From an uncultured Anaerobutyricum sp. (GTDB lineage Bacteria > Bacillota > Clostridia > Lachnospirales > Lachnospiraceae), in contig CAKREJ010000032.1 of assembly GCA_934317185.1 (NCBI GenBank), positions 1 to 14,414 on the forward strand: a stretch of 14,414 nucleotides of DNA. Direction: 5' to 3'. Shown one piece after another: positions 6,265 to 14,404 of the stretch (positions within the stretch are counted from its first letter, which is position 1; each line of letters starts with the position of its first letter). The position numbers and the translations under genes are program-made. Below the pieces are notes generated by a model that ran no database searches, was not told the DNA's origin, and worked only from the letters and a program-made list of their open reading frames with translations.

Positions 6265-9200
6265 TCACATCTGATATAATCGTTCTGTTATCTTCTCCTG
6301 ACGCTCATAGTCATTCTTCTCTTCCACTGCCAATGCAGTCTGAAATTCTAAAAGCTTTTCTCCATAATAAGCAATTCCTCTTCCCGGAATTCCCTTTTGC
6401 GGCAAAACAGGAATCTGTATTATATCAAACGCTTCCGTATATGCATAAACATCCTTCATATAAAGACATATTTTTGTTTTAAAAAGTTCCGATAACCTCA
6501 TCGATATATGCATACCGGAAAAAGCTTCTATGGACATTACGATAATCACACCCAGCTTTTCTCCTTCTCTCAAAATAAAATACAACTCATCTTCATATTT
6601 CTGGTATGTCTCCTCGCAAAATTCTGCAAATCCATCTAATATAATTAAAATCAAAGGAAATTCTTCCTCTTCCGTCTTTTTTTCTTTTTCTATATTTCTC
6701 TTATCTTTATACTGTCTGAAATTTCCACCCGAAAAAATCTTTTTTCTCTTTTTCAACTCCTCAGTTATACTTTTAAATAACTTTTCTAATTTATCTTCTT
6801 CATCCTCCTGTATTACAAGCTTTACCTGCGGAACAGAATAATATATATTCATTCCTCCTCCGTTAAAATCAAGAAGATATAAAGAAACTTCTTTGTGTAA
6901 ATTATTGGTAAGAAGTGAATATATAAATGTTTGTAAAAAGGTACTTTTTCCTGATACACTCCTCCCACATATTCCTATATGTCCACTTTCTAAAAGCTTT
7001 AAAGAAAATACCGGTTGTTCCTGGTTTTCCGGATTATCAAAAACCCCTACACACACATCTAACTTACTTTCCAGCGAATCTTTTAACTTATGTAGCGAAG
7101 ACTTCTTTTTTACTTGTTCTTCCTTCTTTATTCTTTCTATTCTTCTCTGCCTTAACACATCCTCCAGATATAAAAAATGCGGCAATGGCTCCATCCATAA
7201 TTCCTTACCTTTTCCATATCCCAATTTCTTCGCTGTTCTCGCAACATACATACTAATCGCCTGCAATTGCGTCATTTTTACCGCTGCCTCAGACTGTATA
7301 TTTTCCTGCAAACTTTCTACTTCTTTATCTTTCTGATTCACAGAATAAGCCATTCCATCTATCTTAATCAGTTGTGCTGATAGTCTTTTATCTTTCTTTT
7401 GGAATAATGCTCCACTCCAACCTGCCTGAAATAATTCATACACTTCATCATTCCCCACCTGAAGATACCCTCGCCCGGTCTGTGTAATCTTACAGGCATC
7501 CGTATTATGAAGCATATCCATGCTATCCTCTCTCTCCTGAACCTTCAGACAAATACGAAACCGGGAATTACTCCATATTTTATCATCTACCACACCTCCC
7601 GGCTTTTGCGTTGCCAAGATCAGATGAACTCCCAAACTTCTTCCCACCTGTGCAACACTGATCAATTCCTGCATAAATTCCGGCTCTGCTTTCTTTAATT
7701 CTGCAAACTCATCTATAATAATCAATAAATGCGGAATAGGTTCCCCTACGCTGCCTGCCATATACCGTTTTGTATAATCATTAATGTTATTTACCTTTGC
7801 TTCTTTAAATATTTTTTGCCTTCGTCTGTTCTCACTCTTTATTGATATCATCGCCCTATATGCCTGTCCATCTGATAAATTCGAGATTTTTCCTGAAATA
7901 TGCGGTAATTCAGAAAATAATCCTGCCATTCCTTCCCCTTTATAGTCAATTAATAAAAAACTGACGGCTTCCGGACTAAAATTAACAGCCATTGACAATA
8001 TAAACGTCTGTAATACTTCACTCTTACCAGAACCAGTAGTTCCTGCTATCAGTCCATGTGGGCCGTGATATCTTTCATGAATATCCAAATAACAGGACTC
8101 ATTTTCCGCCTTTTTCCCTATCAAAACTCTTGCGGTTTCAAAAATTTTATTTTTCTCCCATCTCTTTTCTATCTCTAAATCTTCTATATTTTTTGCTCCA
8201 TACATTTCCAAAAAACTAATACTCTCCGGCAATCCTGTTTTTTCTTCTACTTCTGCTACCCGAACTCCTGAAATGCTCCTCAATAATTTATCTGCCACTT
8301 CTTTTGTCGTATAATCAAACTCTATTCCCTGCTTTTTCTGACTATGTCTGTCTATCTCATACTGTCCGGTAAACTCTTCATTTACCTCCAGTACCAACTT
8401 ACACGTATTAGGAAGACTGTCTCTTTCACGGACAATCCATATTACCGTCAAACCATAATACATATCCTTATTAAAAATATATTTTGAAAACAGTTCTCCC
8501 TCAAGGAATCTATAATCCGTAATAAACAAAATATAATGCGGTAAGGATGTTCTTAATTTTCCTGTCTCTTCTCCATTTGCCCTGTCTCTGAAAATCTGAA
8601 ATAATTCATAAAGTAATCGCCTGGCTTCATGCTGACAGGTTGCTATATATCTTCCCTTTCTATCGCTATTCCATATATGAGGAAGCCACCTGCAAAAATC
8701 CCATTCTCCAAATTGTTCAACCTTATTACTATCGTATATACACCCAATTTTTACTTCCGTATAACAATTGCTTAATGCAATCTGTAGTATAATACTCCTT
8801 ATCAATGCCATACTTATCTTTTCTGATCTTCCTACAATCCCAACCTGATTATATTTTTCTATATTAAGGAGTATCGGTACATTATGCAGCGTCATATAAT
8901 GCCTTTGTATTTCTTCTGCTTCTGTCCATAACAAATTCTCTTCTGCTATACATTCCTCTTGCAAAAGCTCTATTTCCATAGGGAAATTCATATCACCTAT
9001 TCCGATTCTGTGCATCAAAAAATCTTTATGATACGGATTTCGATTCCATAAGTACATTTTCAGCAGAGGATTATCCAAATAAGCATCTATAGGTAAATAT
9101 CTGCTCTGTATTATCTTTTTAGTTGCATCATACTGTTTTTTTATGAAAAGATCCTTTTTCTTTAAATATCTTTTATAATCATATATCTTTTTCTTCGTCT

Positions 9201-10200
9201 TTTTCTCTTGCTCTTTTTGTTCATACCGTCTCAAGATTATAATCCACAAAGCAGAGCTTAGCACTGACATCACTGCCATAAATAAACCAGAATACACATA
9301 CACGCCAGCCTGATTCTGCTCCGCTTTGGTTCCCCAAATTAAAAACAAATTCATCCCAAGCATCGGAATCATCATGTTAAGCATTGAGCCTATATCTATA
9401 AATAGGGAATGCTTCTTTTGTGTATCTACTATCGGCGGTGCATCAATTCGTACTCTCTTTTTTTCTAATTCTTCCATGATTCTTGGTGCCCGATGAAAAT
9501 TCTCTTTTTTTACTGTTAGAATACTACTTCTTTCTTCTACTTTATCACCCAGATTAATCTTATTTAAATAATTCGATTCTCCATAAGCTGCATTTTCATC
9601 TTCTTCCGCTTCCAGTGCAATATATTCTCCCAGGAATACAAGAGTTATATTAAAATAATATATAATATCTCCATATACTAATTTCTGACTTTTTTCCACA
9701 AACAATTCATTAATATATACTTCCGCATCTCCGTTATTATTAACTATCCAATTATTCTTTTTATATAAAAACTTAATCGTCTTCTCTTGATTCGTACTAT
9801 TCTCTCTTATTATGATATTACTTTTCCCTCTAGCTATTTCACACTCCTTTAATTCAAATTTATGGTACATACTCCAGGCAGCTTTATGATATACAAGTTG
9901 TATACAAATCTTTCTATCCCCAATAAATACATCATATTTCCTTTCTGTATGTAATCTATATAAAACAGCTTCGCCCTTAATCTGTTTTTCCAACTGAAAA
10001 AACTGTTCTTTTTTTAGTTTATATTTTTCTGTTTCGCCAATATACCATTCTTTCGATATATTATTTAATTTTAAAAATACCGTCTGTTCTAAAACAAAAT
10101 CGTCTTTTGGTAATAATATCTGGCAACTATTACCTTTATCCAAAGAAAGATGAAAACATCTACATCGTCTGTCTCCGTAAACAAAAATTAAAAATCTCAT
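6265..10200 (-). CDS. essC: EssC-like type VII secretion FtsK/SpoIIIE ATPase
   Basis: This 1311-residue motor of a T7SSb system has two degenerate FHA-like domains (about 1-95 and 98-195), a two-helix membrane anchor (about 268-290 and 301-324) and a basic linker. A P-loop-like fold with a degenerate Walker A (GIVGRSEK, 457-region) spans about 430-640. The first clear FtsK/SpoIIIE ATPase has Walker A GTTGSGKS (720-727) and Walker B IIIDEFAEL (Asp830, Glu831). The second has Walker A GRSVSGKS (1079-1086) and Walker B IILDGFAEF, where Gly1190 replaces the catalytic Glu. Typical EssC/YukBA proteins are about 1480 residues with a further C-terminal ATPase domain; this one ends after the second, with a natural stop and no sign of a frameshift. 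AGGAG lies 10 nt before the ATG. It would drive export of the WXG100 proteins at the membrane. I see no strong promoter in the 60-bp gap upstream. Confidence 0.92.
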   Translation of the reverse strand: MRFLIFVYGDRRCRCFHLSLDKGNSCQILLPKDDFVLEQTVFLKLNNISKEWYIGETEKYKLKKEQFFQLEKQIKGEAVLYRLHTERKYDVFIGDRKICIQLVYHKAAWSMYHKFELKECEIARGKSNIIIRENSTNQEKTIKFLYKKNNWIVNNNGDAEVYINELFVEKSQKLVYGDIIYYFNITLVFLGEYIALEAEEDENAAYGESNYLNKINLGDKVEERSSILTVKKENFHRAPRIMEELEKKRVRIDAPPIVDTQKKHSLFIDIGSMLNMMIPMLGMNLFLIWGTKAEQNQAGVYVYSGLFMAVMSVLSSALWIIILRRYEQKEQEKKTKKKIYDYKRYLKKKDLFIKKQYDATKKIIQSRYLPIDAYLDNPLLKMYLWNRNPYHKDFLMHRIGIGDMNFPMEIELLQEECIAEENLLWTEAEEIQRHYMTLHNVPILLNIEKYNQVGIVGRSEKISMALIRSIILQIALSNCYTEVKIGCIYDSNKVEQFGEWDFCRWLPHIWNSDRKGRYIATCQHEARRLLYELFQIFRDRANGEETGKLRTSLPHYILFITDYRFLEGELFSKYIFNKDMYYGLTVIWIVRERDSLPNTCKLVLEVNEEFTGQYEIDRHSQKKQGIEFDYTTKEVADKLLRSISGVRVAEVEEKTGLPESISFLEMYGAKNIEDLEIEKRWEKNKIFETARVLIGKKAENESCYLDIHERYHGPHGLIAGTTGSGKSEVLQTFILSMAVNFSPEAVSFLLIDYKGEGMAGLFSELPHISGKISNLSDGQAYRAMISIKSENRRRQKIFKEAKVNNINDYTKRYMAGSVGEPIPHLLIIIDEFAELKKAEPEFMQELISVAQVGRSLGVHLILATQKPGGVVDDKIWSNSRFRICLKVQEREDSMDMLHNTDACKITQTGRGYLQVGNDEVYELFQAGWSGALFQKKDKRLSAQLIKIDGMAYSVNQKDKEVESLQENIQSEAAVKMTQLQAISMYVARTAKKLGYGKGKELWMEPLPHFLYLEDVLRQRRIERIKKEEQVKKKSSLHKLKDSLESKLDVCVGVFDNPENQEQPVFSLKLLESGHIGICGRSVSGKSTFLQTFIYSLLTNNLHKEVSLYLLDFNGGGMNIYYSVPQVKLVIQEDEEDKLEKLFKSITEELKKRKKIFSGGNFRQYKDKRNIEKEKKTEEEEFPLILIILDGFAEFCEETYQKYEDELYFILREGEKLGVIIVMSIEAFSGMHISMRLSELFKTKICLYMKDVYAYTEAFDIIQIPVLPQKGIPGRGIAYYGEKLLEFQTALAVEEKNDYERQEKITERLYQM

Positions 10201-10219
10201 AGCATCTTTACTCCTAAAG

Positions 10220-10228
10220 TGGTATACT
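10220..10228 (+). promoter_or_regulatory. Candidate extended -10 (TGG-TATACT) for the nucleoid-associated protein gene
   Basis: In the 60-bp divergent gap, TG-G-TATACT forms an extended -10 on the plus strand, with no recognisable -35 at 16-18 bp. A start near 10235 would leave a leader of about 25 nt containing AAGGAG 7 nt before the ATG. Its core overlaps the region where an essC promoter would have to lie, so the two genes may share control. Confidence 0.4.
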
Positions 10229-10260
10229 ATTTAATCAAATAAAAATAAAGGAGCTGGCCC

Positions 10261-11397
10261 ATGATTGCAAAAGACGATATCGTTATACGAAAAGCCATTT
10301 TACATATTTTAGACACTACCCACGGAGAGTGTATACTCTCTAATACTATCTTAGACCCAGGTCCGGATCTGCATGATTTTATTCGAAATCACATTTATAA
10401 AATTGTATCCAGCGATGACACTAAGAACTGTGAATTTGATCCTGAATACTCTCCCATCTACTCTATTCTGGAAACCTGGGATGAATCAGACGAAACATCT
10501 TTTATAGAAACCAGTCAGGCTATTGCAAATAAATTATATATTGCTATGGGAGAAGGCTTAGATATACCTGCTGCCGATCTATTATTCGTAACCTTCCAAG
10601 CTGAGGGTACTATTTATCTCGCTCTGTTAAAAATGAACTACAAAGATAGTTATACACATGAAGTCACAATTGACTCTTCTTATGAACTCCATAAGACTGT
10701 CGATGCCGAAGACAATATTATACCTGCATCCGCTTCTGATGAAGATGTTGCTAACACTATGGATAACATAACAGATACAACTTCTGATACTCCAGTTATT
10801 AATACAGGAATCATCAAAACACACTCTCTTCTTCCATCTGCAACTTCAAGAATACCCGAAGCGGTAATCATTAACCTGTCGGATTATCATATAAAGCTTC
10901 TGGAAAAGCGTTATGAAATTAATGGTGAAAAAGCCTTCTATTTATCAGAAAACTTTTTAGTATGCCGGACCAGTATTCCTCCCAAAAAAAAGTTGAACAT
11001 TCTGACACGAGTTATTAATAATATCTCCAATAAATATGATGGGGCAGATTTAAAAACAAAAATGGATACAAAAAGTGCCTTGCAAAAAGAATATGTGGAT
11101 CGGCAATCTTTTGATGTCGAAGAAATAGGAAACAAACTTTTTGGAAAAAGTCCTGAGAAGAAATCAGAATTCGACGAAAAAATGGAACAGTATGACTTGC
11201 AATATGATAACTTTACTGTTACCAATGAAAGTACTGTAAAGAAGTTAGAAAAACAGGTTATGGTAACCGACAGCGGAATTGAAATATCCATTCCTATGGA
11301 AACATATAATAAACTGGCCAACTTTGAAGTACAGACAGATGTAACCGGTAAATCAACCATTATTATAAGAAATATAGATAATCTCATTCTAAAATAA
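10261..11397 (+). CDS. NdpA/YejK-family nucleoid-associated protein
   Basis: This 378-residue protein starts with IRKAILHILDTTHGECILSN and continues to the conserved FIRNHIYKIVSSDDTKNCEF segment. It also has a Y-x-H-x-V strand near 131 and an EAVIINLSDYHIKLLEKRYE block near 200, together diagnostic of the 37-kDa nucleoid-associated protein family. E. coli YejK is 335 residues. Here a Thr/Asp/Ser-rich, low-complexity stretch (about 146-182) between the two conserved blocks accounts for much of the extra length. It is likely cytosolic and DNA-associated; its physiological role in Firmicutes is poorly defined. AAGGAG 7 nt before the ATG supports the start. It is the only plus-strand gene, divergent from essC and convergent with the CoA-transferase gene, and nothing in its sequence ties it to secretion. 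Confidence 0.85.
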   Translation: MIAKDDIVIRKAILHILDTTHGECILSNTILDPGPDLHDFIRNHIYKIVSSDDTKNCEFDPEYSPIYSILETWDESDETSFIETSQAIANKLYIAMGEGLDIPAADLLFVTFQAEGTIYLALLKMNYKDSYTHEVTIDSSYELHKTVDAEDNIIPASASDEDVANTMDNITDTTSDTPVINTGIIKTHSLLPSATSRIPEAVIINLSDYHIKLLEKRYEINGEKAFYLSENFLVCRTSIPPKKKLNILTRVINNISNKYDGADLKTKMDTKSALQKEYVDRQSFDVEEIGNKLFGKSPEKKSEFDEKMEQYDLQYDNFTVTNESTVKKLEKQVMVTDSGIEISIPMETYNKLANFEVQTDVTGKSTIIIRNIDNLILK

Positions 11398-11426
11398 CAA
11401 TGCGATACCCTATTACCAGTAAATAA

Positions 11427-11487
11427 AAACCTCACACACAAAAAACATCGCAAGTCTGCTGTTGCTTATCTTTTGTGTGTGAGGTTT
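11427..11487. terminator. Bidirectional terminator with 17-bp perfect stem
   Basis: AAACCTCACACACAAAA (11427-11443) pairs perfectly with TTTTGTGTGTGAGGTTT (11471-11487). The 27-nt apical region can itself form a small GCAA/TTGC hairpin. T-rich DNA follows on both strands (TTTATTATATT on plus, TTTTTATTT on minus). It lies between the convergent stops of the nucleoid-associated protein gene and the CoA-transferase gene, so it should end transcription from both sides. Confidence 0.9.
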
Positions 11488-11514
11488 ATTATATTACGTC
11501 AAAAGCACAATCTA

Positions 11515-12855
11515 CTATTTGTTACTTCTTCTCCAAATCTTCATCTTTTCTGCTTCTTTAATTAATTCATCTCTGAAATCTGGATGTGCAATACTGATTA
11601 ACGCTTCTGCTCTCTCCCAGGTAGACATACCTTTAAGACATACCTTACCAAATTCTGTTACTACATAATGTGTATTTGGACGAGTATCTGTTACTGTTGA
11701 ACCTTCTGCTAAAGTAGGTCTGATTCTTGTATGTTTTACACCATCTCTGGATGTAAATGTGGAAGAACAACAGATAAAGCTCTTACCACCTTTAGATAAA
11801 TATGCTCCCTGAACAAAATCAAGCTGTCCGCCTGCACCACTAATCTGTTTTACTCCGGCACTTTCTGCATTAACCTGACCATATAAATCAATATCAACTG
11901 CATTATTGATAGAAATAAAATTATCAAGCTGTGCAATCGTCTTGGAACCGTTAGTATAATCAACAGGAGCACTCATACACTCTGGGTTATTATCCAAATA
12001 ATCGTACATCTTCTTCGTTCCTGCACCAAATGCATAGACCTGACGACCTCTATCAATATTCTTCTTCGATCCATTAATCTTTCCAGCCTTAGCAATATCG
12101 ACAAATGCATCAACATACATTTCTGTATGTACACCTAAATCCTTCAAATCAGATTCAGCAATCATAGAACCTACTGTATTAGGCATTCCACCAATACCAA
12201 GCTGTAAACATGCTCCATTTGGAATCTCTTCTACAATAAGCTGAGCAACTGCTCTATCAACCTCTGTTGGTGGAGCTCCTGCTCCTAATTCACCAATGGC
12301 AGGATTCTCTCCCTCTACAATGTAATCTACATGTGAAATATGAATTCCTTCTTCAAATCCGCCCAGACACCGAGGCATATTCTCATTAACCTCTACAATG
12401 ATAACATCTGCAGTCTCACAAACTGCCATCATATGAGATGCATTCGGTCCAAAGTTAAAAAATCCATGTTTATCCATTGGAGCTACCTGGAACATTGCAA
12501 CATTAAGATGTCTGATATTCTCTCTGTAGTAACGTGGAAGCTCTGAATACTTTAATGGGGAATAAAAAGCAAAACCTTTACTGATTGCCTTTCTCTCCAG
12601 TCCACCCATGTGCCATGAATTCCATGTGAAATGGTCTGCCACATTATCTACTTTAAAAATCTCCGGTTCTCTTAATAAAATTCCTCCACGAACCTTTACA
12701 TCTTCCAGCTCCTCTGCTCTGGCTGCTAATGCTGCATCCAGGGCAGCCGGTGTACCTGTTGTCCAACCATAATCTATCCAATCATGGGATTTTACTACCT
12801 TAACCGCTTCTTCTGCTGTAACAAGTTTTTGTGCATATTCTTTAATGAAACTCAT
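11515..12855 (-). CDS. but: Butyryl-CoA:acetate CoA-transferase (acetyl-CoA hydrolase/transferase family)
   Basis: This 446-residue enzyme strongly resembles the But enzyme of gut Lachnospiraceae, which moves CoA from butyryl-CoA to acetate, giving butyrate and acetyl-CoA in the last step of butyrate fermentation. Recognisable blocks are [76 protein letters not shown] with the probable catalytic Glu245, [13 protein letters not shown] and the C-terminal [16 protein letters not shown]. The frame is open to a GTG at 12915, but the ATG at 12855 has AGGAGG 6 nt upstream and gives the family start (MSF-KEYA-KLV); the GTG would lie upstream of the -10 region. It has its own promoter and ends at the bidirectional terminator. 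A related specificity such as 4-hydroxybutyrate or propionyl-CoA transferase cannot be fully excluded. Confidence 0.88.
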   Translation of the reverse strand: MSFIKEYAQKLVTAEEAVKVVKSHDWIDYGWTTGTPAALDAALAARAEELEDVKVRGGILLREPEIFKVDNVADHFTWNSWHMGGLERKAISKGFAFYSPLKYSELPRYYRENIRHLNVAMFQVAPMDKHGFFNFGPNASHMMAVCETADVIIVEVNENMPRCLGGFEEGIHISHVDYIVEGENPAIGELGAGAPPTEVDRAVAQLIVEEIPNGACLQLGIGGMPNTVGSMIAESDLKDLGVHTEMYVDAFVDIAKAGKINGSKKNIDRGRQVYAFGAGTKKMYDYLDNNPECMSAPVDYTNGSKTIAQLDNFISINNAVDIDLYGQVNAESAGVKQISGAGGQLDFVQGAYLSKGGKSFICCSSTFTSRDGVKHTRIRPTLAEGSTVTDTRPNTHYVVTEFGKVCLKGMSTWERAEALISIAHPDFRDELIKEAEKMKIWRRSNK

Positions 12856-12905
12856 GCTTCTCCTCCTAACAACTTCTGCTCTTGTTAAAAAAATATCATG
12901 AGTAT

Positions 12906-12934
12906 ATTTTACCACCGTTGCATACCACGGTCAA
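12906..12934 (-). promoter_or_regulatory. CoA-transferase gene promoter (TTGACC-17-TAAAAT)
   Basis: On the minus strand TTGACC (12934-12929), a 17-bp spacer and TAAAAT (12911-12906) preceded by TG-G make a strong, extended -10 sigma-A promoter. The leader is about 45 nt, with AGGAGG before the ATG at 12855. No terminator is visible between the LytTR gene and this promoter, so read-through from the WXG100 operon is possible. Confidence 0.85.
12914..12931. promoter_or_regulatory. Inverted repeat within the CoA-transferase promoter spacer (candidate operator)
   Basis: ACCGT (12914-12918) and ACGGT (12927-12931) form an inverted repeat with an 8-bp centre, lying between and touching the -35 and -10 elements. 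A dimeric repressor bound here would block RNA polymerase. The arms are only 5 bp, so chance occurrence is possible and no regulator is identified. Confidence 0.3.
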
Positions 12935-12962
12935 CCTAAATCACCCTCTAAAACCTTATATT

Positions 12963-13676
12963 TTACAATATTTTTGCTAATCTGTTCTTATATTTCTGAG
13001 AAATTGGAATAACTACTTTTTTATTTAGACAAAATATATTTTGGGTCAGATCTGCTTTTTTGACACACATAAAATTCACGATATAACTACGATGGCATCG
13101 TATAAAATATTCCGGAAGACTTCCTTCCAGCTTTTGAAGCGAACTATAAAAAGAAATCTCTTCCTCTTGCATATGCACTATGATCTTTTTATCTCTTGCT
13201 TCTAAATAACATATATCTGTATAGCTAATATAATAAACTTCTCCTCCTGTTCGAATCTTTAACAGCTTCCCTTGAACTTGTCTCCTTTCTCTATCTTTAT
13301 AACAACACGACAAAAGTTTACGAATCATCTTTGCAGCTTTTAAATATGCATATGGTTTTAAAAGCAGCATATCCGGTGAAATTTCTGGGAGTACATAACA
13401 CTCCGGTGGAATCTGACTATCACATAAAAGTAATAATCTTGCATCAACAAATCTTGTCCTTATGTATTTCACTTTTTCTAAATCTTCCAAACCTGATATT
13501 TCTGCTATAATCAGTTCTGGGGATTGTACTCCTCTTATATATGATTCATCATAATCCATATCTCCTATAAAGCTATACACAAATTCTTCCTTAATAAACT
13601 TTAGATATTCTTTGCATAATTTCCCCCAAAACGCTCCTTCTCTTTTATCATGGCAAAAAATTAAGACAGATACCAT
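12963..13676 (-). CDS. LytTR-family DNA-binding regulator with degenerate receiver domain
   Basis: This 237-residue protein has an N-terminal receiver-like domain (about 1-120) and a C-terminal LytTR DNA-binding domain (about 137-235), with hallmarks such as YYISYTDICYLEARDKKIIVH and FIRCHRSYIVNF. In the receiver the strand that normally ends in the phospho-acceptor Asp reads ELIIAEIS, putting Glu59 in its place. The conserved Lys-Pro (107-108) is kept, and the acidic pocket is reduced to one Asp near residue 10. It is therefore likely phosphorylation-independent. It begins 30 nt after the second WXG100 stop, with AAAGGA 4 nt before the ATG, so it is probably co-transcribed with the WXG100 genes and may regulate them. 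No histidine kinase gene is present in the window. Confidence 0.85.
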   Translation of the reverse strand: MVSVLIFCHDKREGAFWGKLCKEYLKFIKEEFVYSFIGDMDYDESYIRGVQSPELIIAEISGLEDLEKVKYIRTRFVDARLLLLCDSQIPPECYVLPEISPDMLLLKPYAYLKAAKMIRKLLSCCYKDRERRQVQGKLLKIRTGGEVYYISYTDICYLEARDKKIIVHMQEEEISFYSSLQKLEGSLPEYFIRCHRSYIVNFMCVKKADLTQNIFCLNKKVVIPISQKYKNRLAKIL

Positions 13677-13706
13677 AACATCCTTTACTACTTCACACTT
13701 TACGCT

Positions 13707-14024
13707 CTAACTGATTATATTATTTTTTAATGCATCTGCCACCTGCTTATTCTGTGCTTCTGCCACCTGATATTCCTGTGCAATGGATGTAAGATGCTGA
13801 GCCTCCTCCTCTATCATCTTACACATCTTATTAATATCTGTTTCCAACCCACTAAACTTTTTAATAAATGAACTACTTGCTTCTCCGCTCCAAATAGAGC
13901 TGCTAATTCCCCTCACCAACTGAAGCATATCTGAAGTAGTACGCTTCACACTTTGTCCGGTCTGTTGAAAAGAAGATGCCGTGGCCTTCAACTTTTCAGG
14001 AGTCACATTAATCAAATCCGTCAT
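13707..14024 (-). CDS. WXG100-family protein (EsxA/EsxB-like), second of tandem pair
   Basis: This 105-residue protein, predicted to be a helical hairpin, has WSG at 45-47 in the turn and a C-terminal YQVAE (85-89) that fits the Y-x-x-x-[D/E] export signal of type VII substrates. Length, charge and the residues before the turn (SSSIWSG) are typical of WXG100. GGAGG lies 6 nt before the ATG. It follows the first WXG100 gene by 21 nt. The two could form a heterodimer like EsxA-EsxB, or separate homodimers; sequence alone does not decide. It would be exported by EssC and may be both substrate and structural partner. Confidence 0.93.
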   Translation of the reverse strand: MTDLINVTPEKLKATASSFQQTGQSVKRTTSDMLQLVRGISSSIWSGEASSSFIKKFSGLETDINKMCKMIEEEAQHLTSIAQEYQVAEAQNKQVADALKNNIIS

Positions 14025-14045
14025 ACAAAACCTCCGTTCTACTTT

Positions 14046-14336
14046 TTAACTTACTGCTGTAGCCTCATTCTTCTTCTCTGCTTTATTATATATTGCAATA
14101 ATCTTCTCTAGTATCCATATAAAATCTAAAATTGTTTTAAGTAAACCCTGCATTTTTTTAATATCTGTCTTTAGTTGTTTTACATACTTCTCCTTTGCAG
14201 CTCCTTCCCACATGGAATTAAGGCTATTCCCCAATGTTTCCAAATCTGTAATCTGTGTCTTTAAAGAATTACTTAATGCCATCAGTGATTGTTTTTTATT
14301 AGATATTTCTTTTGTTGAAGCAATAATCTGTGCCAT
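14046..14336 (-). CDS. WXG100-family protein (EsxA-like), first of tandem pair
   Basis: This 96-residue protein has the central turn motif WEG (43-45) and a C-terminal YNKAE (83-87) matching Y-x-x-x-[D/E]. The second helix is unusually hydrophobic (LLKTILDFIWILEKIIAIY), with an extra Trp at 74, suggesting a tight dimer interface. AGGAGG lies 5 nt before the ATG. It is the first gene of an operon behind a TATAAT promoter, followed by a second WXG100 gene and the LytTR regulator. The two WXG100 proteins are clearly diverged from each other, which favours a heterodimer or distinct roles over a recent duplication. Confidence 0.92.
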   Translation of the reverse strand: MAQIIASTKEISNKKQSLMALSNSLKTQITDLETLGNSLNSMWEGAAKEKYVKQLKTDIKKMQGLLKTILDFIWILEKIIAIYNKAEKKNEATAVS

Positions 14337-14376
14337 AAATGCCTCCTCTCATATCTTTGTTAACCGCTGCAAAAGT

Positions 14377-14404
14377 ATTATAACATATTTTTATCTAATT
14401 TCCA
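14377..14404 (-). promoter_or_regulatory. Promoter of the WXG100-WXG100-LytTR operon (TGGAAA-16-TATAAT)
   Basis: On the minus strand a consensus TATAAT (14382-14377) is preceded by TG-T (extended -10), with a weak -35 TGGAAA (14404-14399) 16 bp upstream. The leader would be about 35 nt. The weak -35 with a perfect extended -10 is compatible with activation by a bound regulator such as the LytTR protein, but no clear operator is visible. Confidence 0.65.

Noticed and set aside
6893..7336. Plus-strand open frame of 147 codons inside essC
   Set aside because: It is antisense to the conserved ATPase region, has no ribosome-binding site that I can see and no recognisable domain; shadow of the real gene.
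10938..11453. Minus-strand open frame of 171 codons opposite the nucleoid-associated protein gene
   Set aside because: It begins inside the bidirectional terminator, is rich in Ser/Phe/Cys as expected for antisense of an AT-rich gene, and overlaps a clear family protein.
12856..12915. 20-residue N-terminal extension of the CoA-transferase from a GTG at 12915
   Set aside because: The extension overlaps the promoter -10; the ATG at 12855 has an ideal AGGAGG and matches the family start.
14353..14376. LytTR binding-site repeats near the WXG100 promoter (CGGTTAAC)
   Set aside because: Only one poor half-site is visible and it lies downstream of the -10; no second repeat at the spacing expected for LytTR proteins.
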